From an uncultured Clostridia bacterium (GTDB taxonomy: Bacteria > Bacillota > Clostridia > Oscillospirales > Acutalibacteraceae): a stretch of DNA of 52,348 nt. The position numbers and the translations under genes were made by a program. How positions within the stretch are numbered: position 1 is the stretch's first letter; each line of letters begins with the position of its first letter. Below, piece after piece: positions 44,133 to 52,042 of this stretch. The notes below the pieces were generated by a model. The model worked only from the letters and a program-made list of their open reading frames with translations. It did no database searches and was not told where the DNA came from. The DNA lies in contig CAMHEZ010000016.1 of NCBI GenBank assembly GCA_946184295.1, positions 1-52,348 on the forward strand. Direction: 5' to 3'.

Positions 44133-44618
44133 ACTGAGATACCTCTTTTTGTCCGTTTTGGAATTTGATAACAGTTTGATAATATTATAACATACCGTCG
44201 CGCCAATTGGAACCACATCAGGCAAAAAATGGCGGGGGCGGGTGAAGAAATGCGCGGGGGTATCTGGATTTTTTTTGTCCAAAATGAATATGTCGAAAAG
44301 AAACAGCATGGATTGGGAAAAGCGTCAGCAAAAATCGACAAGTTTTTCACAATGTTGTGTGATTTTGACGAATTGAGGATAAAAAATATGAAAAAAATAT
44401 AAAATTTTTGATTTTTCCATAAAAAAATAGTGACTATTTTGAAATTATGTGATATACTACGAAAGTAAGACCGATTATGAGGTTGTGTCCGGGCTGTGAA
44501 AGGTCTGTCGTTTTTTCGCTCACTCGGCAGGATGGAATGTCACACGGCTGCGGCGCTCCCGGCGGTCGGATTTTGCAGCATGACAGTTTTCCCAAAACAT
44601 GAGAGGAGTCTTTTTGCT
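44133..44618. other. AT-rich gap between typA and phoH
   Basis: This 486-bp region holds a weak minus-strand promoter for typA (TATAAT at 44189-44184 on the minus strand, TTCCAA at 44212-44207) and, on the plus strand, GTGACT (44430-44435) and TATACT (44453-44458) spaced 17 bp for phoH. The phoH reading frame is open from GTG 44496, but those extra 41 codons lack family resemblance. I see no other gene. Confidence 0.5.
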
Positions 44619-45599
44619 TTGTACGAGGAATCCGTTCATATTGAACGATTGGAGTATGCCGTCAGTCTGTTCGGCAGCTTTGATGAGAATATCAGGCTGC
44701 TGGAGCGGACGTTTCGCATCAGCATTGTCACACGCGGCGCGGAGATAAAGATTTCGGGCGAGCGTGAAGAGGACGTGCGGCGTGCCGTCAAGGCTGTCAA
44801 TTACATGCTCAGCCGGCTGTCGCGCGGCGAGACGCTGGACGAACAAACGGTGCGGTACTGTGTTTCTCTGGTAGAGGACGATGTGGACGGCGCGGATGCG
44901 GCTTTTGACAAGATGCCCGACGAATGCGTGTGCATCACCGCCAAGGGCAAGCCGGTCAAGCCCAAAACCATCGGACAGAGCAATTACGTAGACGCCATCG
45001 CCAAGCATTCTATTACCTTCGGTGTCGGTCCGGCCGGCACCGGCAAGACCTATCTCGCCGTCGCTATGGCTGTAGCGGCATTCCGGCGGGGTGAGGTTGA
45101 CCGAATCATTCTGACGCGCCCCGCGGTAGAGGCGGGCGAGAAGCTCGGTTTCCTGCCGGGCGATCTCCAGTCCAAGATTGACCCCTATCTGCGGCCGCTG
45201 TACGACGCGCTGTTTGACATGCTGGGTGCGGAGAGTTACCAGCGTTACCTGGAGCGCGGCACCATCGAGGTGGCGCCGCTGGCTTATATGCGCGGCCGGA
45301 CGCTTGACGACAGCTTCATCATTCTGGATGAGGCGCAGAATACCTCTCGGGAACAAATGAAAATGTTTCTCACCCGTCTGGGCTTTCACTCCAAAATGGT
45401 CATCAACGGGGACATCACCCAGATCGACCTGCCCGACGGCAAACGCTCCGGATTATCCGAAGTCGTCCGTATTCTGAATCATATTGATGATATCGCGATT
45501 GTCCGCTTCAGCGGACGCGACGTCGTCCGTCACAAGCTGGTGCAGGATATCATCAAAGCCTACGAGAAAAGTGAGGAGGCCAAACATAGACATGGATAA
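44619..45599 (+). CDS. phoH: PhoH family ATPase
   Basis: A 326-residue PhoH-like P-loop protein of the ybeZ type, linked with YbeY in rRNA maturation. The N-terminal part has RLEYAVSLFGSFDENIRLLE and a KH-like GAEIKISGE; the ATPase core has Walker A GVGPAGTGKTY (about residue 136), TRPAVEAGEKLGFLPGDL (about 171), Walker B DSFIILDEAQN (about 230) and GDITQIDLP (about 264). I prefer TTG 44619 because GAGAGGAG lies 10 bases before it and the resulting MYEESVHIERLEY start fits the family. ATG 44580, ATG 44532 and GTG 44496 are in-frame alternatives. It overlaps ybeY by 8 bases. Confidence 0.93.
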   Translation: MYEESVHIERLEYAVSLFGSFDENIRLLERTFRISIVTRGAEIKISGEREEDVRRAVKAVNYMLSRLSRGETLDEQTVRYCVSLVEDDVDGADAAFDKMPDECVCITAKGKPVKPKTIGQSNYVDAIAKHSITFGVGPAGTGKTYLAVAMAVAAFRRGEVDRIILTRPAVEAGEKLGFLPGDLQSKIDPYLRPLYDALFDMLGAESYQRYLERGTIEVAPLAYMRGRTLDDSFIILDEAQNTSREQMKMFLTRLGFHSKMVINGDITQIDLPDGKRSGLSEVVRILNHIDDIAIVRFSGRDVVRHKLVQDIIKAYEKSEEAKHRHG

Positions 45600-46113
45600 C
45601 AATAACAGAACCAAGGTCATTATATCCGACAGACAGAAGGCCGTCAAGATTCCCACGGGAATCCGCCTTCTCATCAGAAGATGCTGCAACGCGGTGCTCC
45701 AGCTGGAAAAGATTCCCGGTGCCTGCGAGGTGAGTGTGTCCTTTGTGGATACCGACGAAATCCAGCAGCTCAACGCCAAATTCCGCAACAACGACTATCC
45801 CACCGATGTGCTTTCGTTCCCGTTGGGCGTGGACGGCAATTATGACGTCAACCCCGCCACCGGCGCCAAGCAGTTGGGTGATATCGTGCTTTGCGTGTCT
45901 ATTGCGGAAGAGCAGGCCAAGAAGTACGGCCACTCTTTCCAGCGAGAGGTGGGCTATTTGACCGTACATTCCATGCTGCACCTGCTGGGCTATGACCACG
46001 AGCAGGGCGGCATTGAGGCCGTGCGCATGAGAGAAAAAGAGGAAACCGTCATGATTTCCCTTGGACTGCCCCGCAACAGCAGCTATGTGCCCCAGTCGGG
46101 CGACGAGATGTAA
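45592..46113 (+). CDS. ybeY: Endoribonuclease YbeY (rRNA maturation factor)
   Basis: A zinc endoribonuclease that matures 16S rRNA 3 prime ends and takes part in ribosome quality control. The 173-residue protein has the metal-binding triple His motif HSMLHLLGYDH (about residue 126) and the conserved LNAKFRNNDYPTDVLSFP (about 60) before it. GTGAGGAGG lies upstream of ATG 45592, inside the phoH end. The overlap with phoH implies coupled translation; this pair is widespread in bacteria. Confidence 0.95.
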   Translation: MDNNNRTKVIISDRQKAVKIPTGIRLLIRRCCNAVLQLEKIPGACEVSVSFVDTDEIQQLNAKFRNNDYPTDVLSFPLGVDGNYDVNPATGAKQLGDIVLCVSIAEEQAKKYGHSFQREVGYLTVHSMLHLLGYDHEQGGIEAVRMREKEETVMISLGLPRNSSYVPQSGDEM

Positions 46114-46168
46114 TGTCGATAGGCAGAGCGTCATGCGCCGACGCGTCGCTCTTTTCTGAAAAAGAAAC

Positions 46169-46209
46169 AAAAGGAAGGCTTTCCCCGTATTGCGGGAGCC
46201 TTCCTTTTT
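46169..46209. terminator. Bidirectional terminator between ybeY and dgkA
   Basis: AAAAGGAAGGCT pairs with AGCCTTCCTTTT with inner CCCG/CGGG; A run left, T run right. Confidence 0.93.
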
Positions 46210-46228
46210 CTTTTTCGATTTTGATATG

Positions 46229-46687
46229 TCATGGTTTCCGTATGAGCAGCACCACCGCGGCGAGAGCGGCAATCTGTACGGGAATGGCGACAGGATATCG
46301 CAGGAAAAAGCGGAGTATGGCGGCGAAGGCGGTCGGCTGCCACAGCAGTATCACGCCGCAGACCACCGCAGTGACGGCGGCGACCAGCACACCACCCGCC
46401 GCCATGTCCTTGGCGGCTCCGGCGCGGGGACTGATCTCCCCGGTGCAGTTGACGGCCCGTTCGATCGCGCTGTTGACGGCTTCCAGCCCGATGACCAGCC
46501 CGCAGAGCAGGAACAGCAGGCAGATTTCGGCGCGTGACAACGTGAAAAACGGCAGATACACCAGCAGATGCAGCATGACAGCCAGATGAAAGCGGAAGTT
46601 GCGCTCTTCCCTGACACACGCCGCCAAGCCACGGAAGGCATACACAAAGCTACGCAAAAAACGTCTGATGGACTTCATTGGTTTCAT
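46229..46687 (-). CDS. dgkA: Diacylglycerol/undecaprenol kinase
   Basis: A 152-residue integral membrane kinase. The N-terminal amphipathic helix SFVYAFRGLAACVREERNFR (about residue 13) and the active-site helix GLEAVNSAIERAVN (about residue 65) identify it, with KDMAAGGVL following. In Gram-positive bacteria the enzyme phosphorylates undecaprenol for cell-wall precursor recycling rather than diacylglycerol. A longer than usual C-terminal hydrophobic part is present. The start ATG 46687 overlaps the stop of the DUF1836 gene in an ATGA arrangement, so translation is coupled. Confidence 0.92.
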   Translation of the reverse strand: MKPMKSIRRFLRSFVYAFRGLAACVREERNFRFHLAVMLHLLVYLPFFTLSRAEICLLFLLCGLVIGLEAVNSAIERAVNCTGEISPRAGAAKDMAAGGVLVAAVTAVVCGVILLWQPTAFAAILRFFLRYPVAIPVQIAALAAVVLLIRKP

Positions 46688-47250
46688 TGACAATCGTCCT
46701 TTGTCTCCTTGAGCAGCGAGAGAATCTTCCGCGCCGTCGTACCGGCGGAGAAGGCTTGCAGTGAAAGTGCCATGGCCAACCTTGCGAGCTGCTGACGGTC
46801 AGCGGATTGCAGGTTGTCGGTGTGCTGCGAAACGGTACGCACGGTCTCGATCAGTTCTTGTTCCAGCGTTTCGCCGAACTGGGTGTGAATTTCGCAAAAG
46901 TCCTCGGCTGTGTTGAGTTCCCGCAGCATGGCGGCCAGCTCCGGCCCGGAAAGCACCTGACGGGTGATGCAGAACAGCAACAAGTTGCTCAGAAGGGCGC
47001 GGGAGTATTTCTTTTTGAATGGCTTGGGCAGTACGCCGTCCTTGGTGTTGTTGTTGATGATGGAGGGCGTGATAAGCTTTTCGTCCTCATAGATGCGGAA
47101 ATATTCCATATAATGTTCCAGATAGGAAATCACCTGGTCCATATACAGGTCGATGTCCGGCCAGTCCTCCCATGCGCCCACCTCAAAGGAGGAGACCCTG
47201 TCGCACCATTCCTTCAGCTCGTCCAATGTCAGGCTTGTGTCGTCCGTCAT
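46684..47250 (-). CDS. DUF1836 domain protein (putative DNA-binding regulator)
   Basis: A 188-residue protein of the DUF1836 family, which has a MerR-like helix-turn-helix. The domain spans about residues 55-160; typical parts are EDEKLITPSIINNNTKDGV and KKYSRALLSNLLLFCITRQV. The N-terminal 40 residues are acidic. ATG 47250 has AAAGGGG about 10 bases upstream; ATG 47280 would add 10 residues. It heads an operon with dgkA and may regulate its own expression. Confidence 0.86.
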   Translation of the reverse strand: MTDDTSLTLDELKEWCDRVSSFEVGAWEDWPDIDLYMDQVISYLEHYMEYFRIYEDEKLITPSIINNNTKDGVLPKPFKKKYSRALLSNLLLFCITRQVLSGPELAAMLRELNTAEDFCEIHTQFGETLEQELIETVRTVSQHTDNLQSADRQQLARLAMALSLQAFSAGTTARKILSLLKETKDDCQ

Positions 47251-47310
47251 ACCATATTGACCCCTTTCGCGTTTTTTCATGTGAATTGATAAAAAACAGT
47301 CCTTGACAAT

Positions 47311-47339
47311 ATCATACCACAAACCGCCGTTTTTTGCAA
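47311..47339 (-). promoter_or_regulatory. Sigma-A promoter of the DUF1836-dgkA operon
   Basis: On the minus strand TTGCAA (47339-47334) and TATGAT (47316-47311) with a 17-bp spacer. Confidence 0.72.
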
Positions 47340-47461
47340 TCATCTTTTCCCCGGTTTGTTACGGTGTCCACGCAGAGGCGGGATTTCTTCGTGGACGCTG
47401 CGTGGACACAGCGTGAATCGCCGACGGCGAAGAAAAATAACAAAAAATGGTAAAAACAGGC

Positions 47462-47490
47462 TTGACAAATGATTAACAATAGGCTATAAT
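47462..47490 (+). promoter_or_regulatory. Sigma-A promoter of the Crp-type regulator operon
   Basis: TTGACA at 47462-47467 and TATAAT at 47485-47490 with a 17-bp spacer; transcription would start near 47497, at the edge of the operator described next. Confidence 0.88.
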
Positions 47491-47500
47491 CTTACGCATA

Positions 47501-47522
47501 AAGTGTTCCAAATGATACACTT
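47501..47522. promoter_or_regulatory. Candidate Crp/Fnr-type operator
   Basis: AAGTGT (47501-47506) and ACACTT (47517-47522) form an inverted repeat with a 10-bp centre, directly downstream of the -10 box. Its size (22 bp) and symmetry fit a Crp/Fnr dimer site, and the adjacent gene encodes such a protein, so negative autoregulation is a natural guess. Confidence 0.6.
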
Positions 47523-47551
47523 TTTTAGCGGCAGCATTGGAGGAAGTTACC

Positions 47552-48238
47552 TTGGTTAAAAGTGAGATTACTGCCAATGATTTTAATACAGCCCTGACCT
47601 GCCGTCTTTTTGAGGGCTGCGGTGAGGACGAAGTCAAAAAATTCTGGGCGGCTTCGGCCGTTTCAGTCTGCGACTTTGCGGGGGGTGAGGAAATTCCCCT
47701 GTCGCTGCGGGACAGCCATTGGGGCATTGTGCTATGCGGTTCGGTCAGGATTTTCTCCGGCGGTGACGGCGGCGCGGTGCTGCTCAATGTGGTGGGACGG
47801 CGTGAGCCCTTTGATATCGCTTCACTGACGGGACGGCGCTCCGCCACGCCGCAATCGAGGGTAACGGCGGCAGGCAAGTGCCGGATTGCCTTTCTGACAG
47901 CGATGGAGCTGACGGTCCTGATGAGCGATTATCCCCGGATTGCCGCCAACTGCTTCGTGTTTTTCACCAACCGCATCGCGTTCCTCAACGGCCGCCTGCA
48001 TACGCTTTCCTGCGGCAGCGCCGAGGGCAAGCTGGCCAATTACCTGCTGAGTGAATTTACGCATGAGGGCGGCAGCTGTACCGTGCGGCTCAAAAGCTGC
48101 GTGGAGCTGGCCGACCGGCTGGGTGTCTCGCGGGCGTCGCTCTATCGGGCGCTCGGTGCGCTGGAGGAATCGGGTGTGATTTCCCGCGCGGGCAAGGTTA
48201 TCACGATCTGCGATCTGGAAGCGCTGCAAGGGACGTAA
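47552..48238 (+). CDS. Crp/Fnr family transcriptional regulator
   Basis: A 228-residue regulator with an N-terminal cyclic-nucleotide-binding-like beta barrel (about residues 15-120), the long dimer helix (CFVFFTNRIAFLNGRLHTLS) and a C-terminal winged helix with ELADRLGVSRASLYRALGAL (about residue 186). The effector-binding phosphate cassette of E. coli Crp is not recognisable and there is no cysteine cluster of the Fnr type near the N-terminus (Cys at about 16 and 22 only), so the signal is unknown. The start TTG 47552 has TTGGAGG 8 bases upstream. It is the likely regulator of the importer genes that follow. Confidence 0.85.
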   Translation: MVKSEITANDFNTALTCRLFEGCGEDEVKKFWAASAVSVCDFAGGEEIPLSLRDSHWGIVLCGSVRIFSGGDGGAVLLNVVGRREPFDIASLTGRRSATPQSRVTAAGKCRIAFLTAMELTVLMSDYPRIAANCFVFFTNRIAFLNGRLHTLSCGSAEGKLANYLLSEFTHEGGSCTVRLKSCVELADRLGVSRASLYRALGALEESGVISRAGKVITICDLEALQGT

Positions 48239-48324
48239 TCATTTTTTTGCAAAAAAGCCCAAAACTACGCCAATCGGCGGGTGGCGGCTTTTAATAAAAA
48301 TCACAGGAAGGAATTGTAAGAGCA

Positions 48325-49371
48325 ATGAAAAAGACAATTTCTAAAATCACAGCGATGGTACTGTCGCTGGCCATGGTCGCGGCACTGGCTGCTTGCGCGG
48401 GCAAGAAGGACGACAAGGTTTCAGACAGCGACGCTGCCAAGACACAGGTCAGCACCACCGTCAATGTGGGCGCGCTGATTGGTCCCACCGGCGTTTCGAT
48501 GGCTAAACTCGCCGCGGAGGAAAAGACCCTTGCCGACGCTTACGCAGACAATGTAGGCGAATACGTCAACACCTACAAGACCAGTTTCGTCGAGGAACCG
48601 ACCCAGATGGTTGGCATGCTCTCTTCGGGTGAAGTAGATATCGCCTGCGTGCCCACCAATCTCGCGGCCAAGCTCTATAAGGTGACGAGCGGCAACATCA
48701 GAGTCGCAGCTGTCAGCACGCTGGGTGTGCTGTATTTCATCGACACCACCGGTGAGGTCAAGTCCGTGGCCGACCTCGACGGCAAGACCATTTACGCGCC
48801 GTCTTCCGTACAGGGTGCGAATCCCGAGTTTATTCTCAATTACCTCATCGAGAAAAACGGCGTCAACGCCAAGGTGAGCTTTGACTTTACGGTCGATGAG
48901 CTGACGGCCAAGATCATCAAGGGCGACGTGCAGACCGTGATGGTGCCGGAACCCAAGGCAACTGCCATCAAGGGTCAGCTCAAGCAGAACGAAAAGCCCT
49001 TTACTGTGACCAATGTGCAGGACGAGTGGAACAAGGTCTGCGATACCCCCATCGCGCAGGGCGTGGTGGTTGTGCGCGCCGATTGGCTCAAGGACAATGA
49101 GGGCGCGTTCAAGACCTTCCTCAATGACTTTGCCGCTTCCACTGATGCGGCTGTGAACAATGTGGACGCGATTGCCGCCGATGTGGTGTCGCTCGGCATC
49201 ATTCCTAACGAAAATCTGGCCAAAGCCGCGATTCCCAACTGCAATCTGGTCTGCAAGACGGGCGCGGATATGAAGAGCTCGGTCTCAGCTTTCCTCGATG
49301 TACTGCTTGCGGCGGATCCCCAGTCCGTCGGCGGCGAAGTGCCGGACGACGCGTTCTATTACGTCGGATAA
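48325..49371 (+). CDS. ABC transporter substrate-binding lipoprotein (SsuA/TauA/NMT1-like)
   Basis: A 348-residue periplasm-facing binding protein with a lipoprotein signal (lipobox LAAC at about residue 27). The mature part resembles the SsuA/TauA/ThiY type: NVGALIGPTGVSMAKL, EPTQMVGMLSSGEVDIACVP and GVLYFIDTTGEVKSVADLDG. Such proteins bind sulfonates, nitrate, bicarbonate, thiamine precursors or other small molecules; the ligand cannot be told from sequence. GGAAGG precedes the ATG. It heads the importer with the permease 18 bases after it. Confidence 0.86.
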   Translation: MKKTISKITAMVLSLAMVAALAACAGKKDDKVSDSDAAKTQVSTTVNVGALIGPTGVSMAKLAAEEKTLADAYADNVGEYVNTYKTSFVEEPTQMVGMLSSGEVDIACVPTNLAAKLYKVTSGNIRVAAVSTLGVLYFIDTTGEVKSVADLDGKTIYAPSSVQGANPEFILNYLIEKNGVNAKVSFDFTVDELTAKIIKGDVQTVMVPEPKATAIKGQLKQNEKPFTVTNVQDEWNKVCDTPIAQGVVVVRADWLKDNEGAFKTFLNDFAASTDAAVNNVDAIAADVVSLGIIPNENLAKAAIPNCNLVCKTGADMKSSVSAFLDVLLAADPQSVGGEVPDDAFYYVG

Positions 49372-49389
49372 TCGACGGAGCGGCATTTT

Positions 49390-50169
49390 GTGAAGCGATT
49401 TAAAACCATAGCGATAAAGACAGCTGTCGCGGCACTCTGGCTGGTGCTGTGGCAGCTTGTCTGCGTTGCGGTGAATATGGAACTGCTGGTGGTTTCTCCG
49501 CTCACCGTACTGCGTCGGCTGATTGAGCTGGGGCAGACGGCGGATTTCTGGCGCTTTGCGCTGGGCTCCCTCGGCAGAATCCTGGTGGGCTTTGGGCTGG
49601 GCTGCGTTGTGGGAACGCTGCTCGCCGTGGTCTGCGCCGCCTGCTCTTTTTCGCGGGCATTTTTTTCCCCCGCCATTACGGTCATCAAATCTACTCCCGT
49701 GGCTTCGTTCATTATCCTCGCGCTGGTCTGGCTGACGGGGCAGTATGTGCCGATCTTTATTGCCTTTCTGATGGTGCTGCCGGTGGTATATGCGAATGTG
49801 TACCAAGGCATCGGTGAGGTTGACCAAAAGTTGTTGGAAATGGCGCAGGTGTTCGGCATGAGCAGACGGAAAAAGCTCACCAAAATCTACATGCCTTCGG
49901 TGATGCCCTACTTCATGGCGGCAAGCCGTACCGCGCTGGGGCTGGCGTGGAAAGCCGGTGTCGCGGCGGAGGTCATCGGCGTGACCAAGGGCTCCATCGG
50001 CCGACAGCTCTATTATTCCAAAATCTATCTGGAAACCGCCGATCTGTTCGCGTGGACGGCGGTTGTGATCGTGCTGAGCCTGCTGCTGGAAAAACTGTTT
50101 GTGTGGGCGGCGGGTCAGCTAGAGAAAAAGAAAAGAATAAAGAATAACGAAAGCGCGAAGCGCAATTAA
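49390..50169 (+). CDS. ABC transporter permease (SsuC/TauC-like)
   Basis: A 259-residue permease with six membrane segments and the EAA-loop typical of importers: MAQVFGMSRRKKLTKIYMP (about residue 155). The start is GTG 49390 with ACGGAG upstream. The last codons are unusually basic (EKKKRIKNNESAKRN), and the bases encoding them are part of the 5 prime end of repeat copy E (AGCGCGAAGCGC), so the repeat has probably changed the end of the protein. Confidence 0.87.
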   Translation: MKRFKTIAIKTAVAALWLVLWQLVCVAVNMELLVVSPLTVLRRLIELGQTADFWRFALGSLGRILVGFGLGCVVGTLLAVVCAACSFSRAFFSPAITVIKSTPVASFIILALVWLTGQYVPIFIAFLMVLPVVYANVYQGIGEVDQKLLEMAQVFGMSRRKKLTKIYMPSVMPYFMAASRTALGLAWKAGVAAEVIGVTKGSIGRQLYYSKIYLETADLFAWTAVVIVLSLLLEKLFVWAAGQLEKKKRIKNNESAKRN

Positions 50170-50345
50170 GCGAAGCGCGGGAGTGCAGGGGGACTGGTCC
50201 TCCTGCCGGGTCCAGCTTTCATGAAAGCGGGGGCAGTCGCCCTCGCAGGGGGGGGACTGCGTCCCACGAGGGAGGCTTTAGCCGACCGAGCGCCACGCAC
50301 CAAGATACGCAGCGAGGTCAGGCGAATACGGAAATGCTCCAATCA
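50149..50345 (+). repeat. Dispersed multi-hairpin repeat, copy E (inside the importer operon)
   Basis: Begins with AGCGCGAAGCGCAATTAAGC over the last codons and stop codon of the permease gene, then GCGAAGCGCGGG. Hairpins: AGCTTTCATGAAAGC, GGGCAGTCGCCC, GGGACTGCGTCCC, GGCTTTAGCC. Ends GGCGAATACGGAAATGCTCC. It separates the permease from the ATPase gene in one operon. Confidence 0.85.
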
Positions 50346-50360
50346 CAAGGAGGAAACGAT

Positions 50361-50930
50361 TTGAAACTGTCACTCAATCACATCACCAAATCCTTCGGAG
50401 AAAAAGAGGTGCTGCGGGATTTCTCCTTTGCGCTGGCGGAAGGAGAACGGGTGTGTCTGCTGGGACCGTCGGGCGGCGGCAAGAGCACGCTGCTCAACAT
50501 CATCGCGGGATTGGTCAAGCCGGACAGCGGCGAGCTGATAAGCGAATGGGAGCGTATCGGATACGTCTTTCAGGAGTATCGGCTGCTGCCATGGCTGACG
50601 GTGGAGGAAAATCTCACGGCTGTTACGGGCTGCGGCAAGGAGCAGGCGCGGGAACTGCTGAAAGCAGTGGAACTGGACGGCGACAGGGCGGCATATCCCG
50701 ACAGCCTTTCGGGCGGTATGAAACAACGCGTCAATATTGTCCGTGCCCTCGCCTGTGAGCCGGAGCTGCTGCTGCTAGACGAACCCTTCAAAGGGCTGGA
50801 TACGGCACTGCGCGAGCGTGTTATCAGGAATCTGGATCCTTATTGGCAAGGACGGGCTTTGGTGCTGGTCACGCATGACGTTGATGAAGCTGCCATGATG
50901 GACTGCACCAAAGTGATTTCATTTGGATAA
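50361..50930 (+). CDS. ABC transporter ATP-binding protein (SsuB/TauB-like)
   Basis: A 189-residue ATPase, shorter than the usual 240-260 of this group; it ends just after the H-loop strand. Walker A is GPSGGGKSTLL (about residue 35), the Q-loop is GYVFQEYRLLPWLTV (about 74), signature is LSGGMKQRVNIVRAL (about 122), Walker B is ELLLLDEPFKGLD (about 143), H-loop VLVTHDVDEA. The start is TTG 50361 with AAGGAGG 6 bases upstream. The 24-residue upstream extension from ATG 50334 lies in the repeat and is rejected. It completes the importer with the binding protein and permease. Confidence 0.87.
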   Translation: MKLSLNHITKSFGEKEVLRDFSFALAEGERVCLLGPSGGGKSTLLNIIAGLVKPDSGELISEWERIGYVFQEYRLLPWLTVEENLTAVTGCGKEQARELLKAVELDGDRAAYPDSLSGGMKQRVNIVRALACEPELLLLDEPFKGLDTALRERVIRNLDPYWQGRALVLVTHDVDEAAMMDCTKVISFG

Positions 50931-51007
50931 AACTTACAAAATATCGTTAATTCTTTTTGCACATATGTAGGAATTACACGTTGATTTATTTTTTTTCAAT
51001 AAACCTA

Positions 51008-51036
51008 TTGACAAATACCACCAAGTAGTATATCAT
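51008..51036 (+). promoter_or_regulatory. Upstream promoter of the sugar transferase gene
   Basis: TTGACA at 51008-51013 and TATCAT at 51031-51036 with a 17-bp spacer. The following segment has ATTTATCG twice and GATAAGTATTTATC, a possible operator. Confidence 0.7.
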
Positions 51037-51134
51037 GAATACGATGATTTATCGTTATTTGATAAGTATTTATCGGTTGACGACCATTATTTTTTGAGAG
51101 TTTTGCCGAATTTACAAAAAACATCAAATTAATA

Positions 51135-51163
51135 TTGAATTTCGATAACCATTGTGGTATACT
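51135..51163 (+). promoter_or_regulatory. Downstream promoter of the sugar transferase gene
   Basis: TTGAAT at 51135-51140 and TATACT at 51158-51163 with a 17-bp spacer, about 50 bases before the start codon. Confidence 0.65.
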
Positions 51164-51215
51164 ATAGACAATAAACGAGCATGGTCATTGCTAAAGCGAA
51201 AAGGAGGTTTTTGTC

Positions 51216-51872
51216 ATGGTCAATGTGCGTGAAAACTATGTAGGCAGTCTTTACTTCGACGACACGCGCGTGAGGACAAAGCCTGTGTATTCCTGTATCA
51301 AAAGAACGTTTGATGTATTAGTTTCGGCGGCCTCGCTGGTGCTGCTCTGCCCGCTGTTTCTGCTGGTGGCTGTGGTCATCAAGCTGGATTCTGAAGGCTC
51401 GGTGATTTTCAGTCAGAGCCGCGTTGGCAAGAACGGCAACCTTTTTAGCGTATATAAATTCCGCACGATGAGAACTGATGCGCCGCATTACGCTGCGACA
51501 GCGGAGCTTTCTGACCCGTACGCGCATATCACCCGCGTGGGGCGTTTCCTTCGCAAGACCAGTATCGACGAGCTGCCCCAGCTTTTCAACGTATTCAAGG
51601 GCGATATGAGTCTAGTGGGCCCCCGTCCGCTGATTATGAGCGAATCGGATATTCACAAGCTGCGTATGCGCGAGGGCGTGTATGATATTCGCCCCGGTGT
51701 CACAGGCTGGGCGCAGGTCAATGGCAGAGACTGCGTTTCTGTGGAGGAGAAGGTTTATTTCGATAAGGAATACCTCATCAGACGCTCGGTTTTGATGGAC
51801 GTGTTTATCTTCATCAAGACGGTGGCGGTTGTCATCGGAGGCGAGGGTTATGTCGAGGGACGCAGAAACTGA
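51216..51872 (+). CDS. Undecaprenyl-phosphate sugar-phosphate transferase (WcaJ/WbaP C-terminal type)
   Basis: A 218-residue membrane-anchored enzyme that loads the first sugar phosphate onto undecaprenyl phosphate for exopolysaccharide or glycan synthesis. One N-terminal hydrophobic segment (about residues 30-55) is followed by the catalytic domain: [20 protein letters not shown] (about 68), [11 protein letters not shown] (about 110), [10 protein letters not shown] (about 128) and [13 protein letters not shown] (about 155). GGAGG precedes the ATG. It lies alone, without other polysaccharide genes, so its product pathway is not visible in the window. Sugar specificity is unknown. Confidence 0.92.
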   Translation: MVNVRENYVGSLYFDDTRVRTKPVYSCIKRTFDVLVSAASLVLLCPLFLLVAVVIKLDSEGSVIFSQSRVGKNGNLFSVYKFRTMRTDAPHYAATAELSDPYAHITRVGRFLRKTSIDELPQLFNVFKGDMSLVGPRPLIMSESDIHKLRMREGVYDIRPGVTGWAQVNGRDCVSVEEKVYFDKEYLIRRSVLMDVFIFIKTVAVVIGGEGYVEGRRN

Positions 51873-51901
51873 CGGTTATCTTCGATTTTTGTACTTTATG
51901 G

Positions 51902-51936
51902 AGTGGAGCTGCATGAGATGCAGTTCCGCTTTTTCT
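51902..51936 (+). terminator. Rho-independent terminator after the sugar transferase gene
   Basis: AGTGGAGCTGCAT pairs with ATGCAGTTCCGCT (two G-T type pairs), followed by TTTTCTTTTT. Confidence 0.92.
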
Positions 51937-52042
51937 TTTTCCATAATTGTCATCTTCATGGAACAGTTTTTTAACAAACAGACGTGGATTGTATGGTAGA
52001 ATGAATATGCTGAAAACTTGTCAAAAGGGAGAGAATCATGAA

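Noticed and set aside
44496-44618. N-terminal extension of phoH from GTG 44496
   Set aside because: The extra 41 residues have no family resemblance and the TTG at 44619 has a good ribosome-binding site and gives the usual PhoH start.
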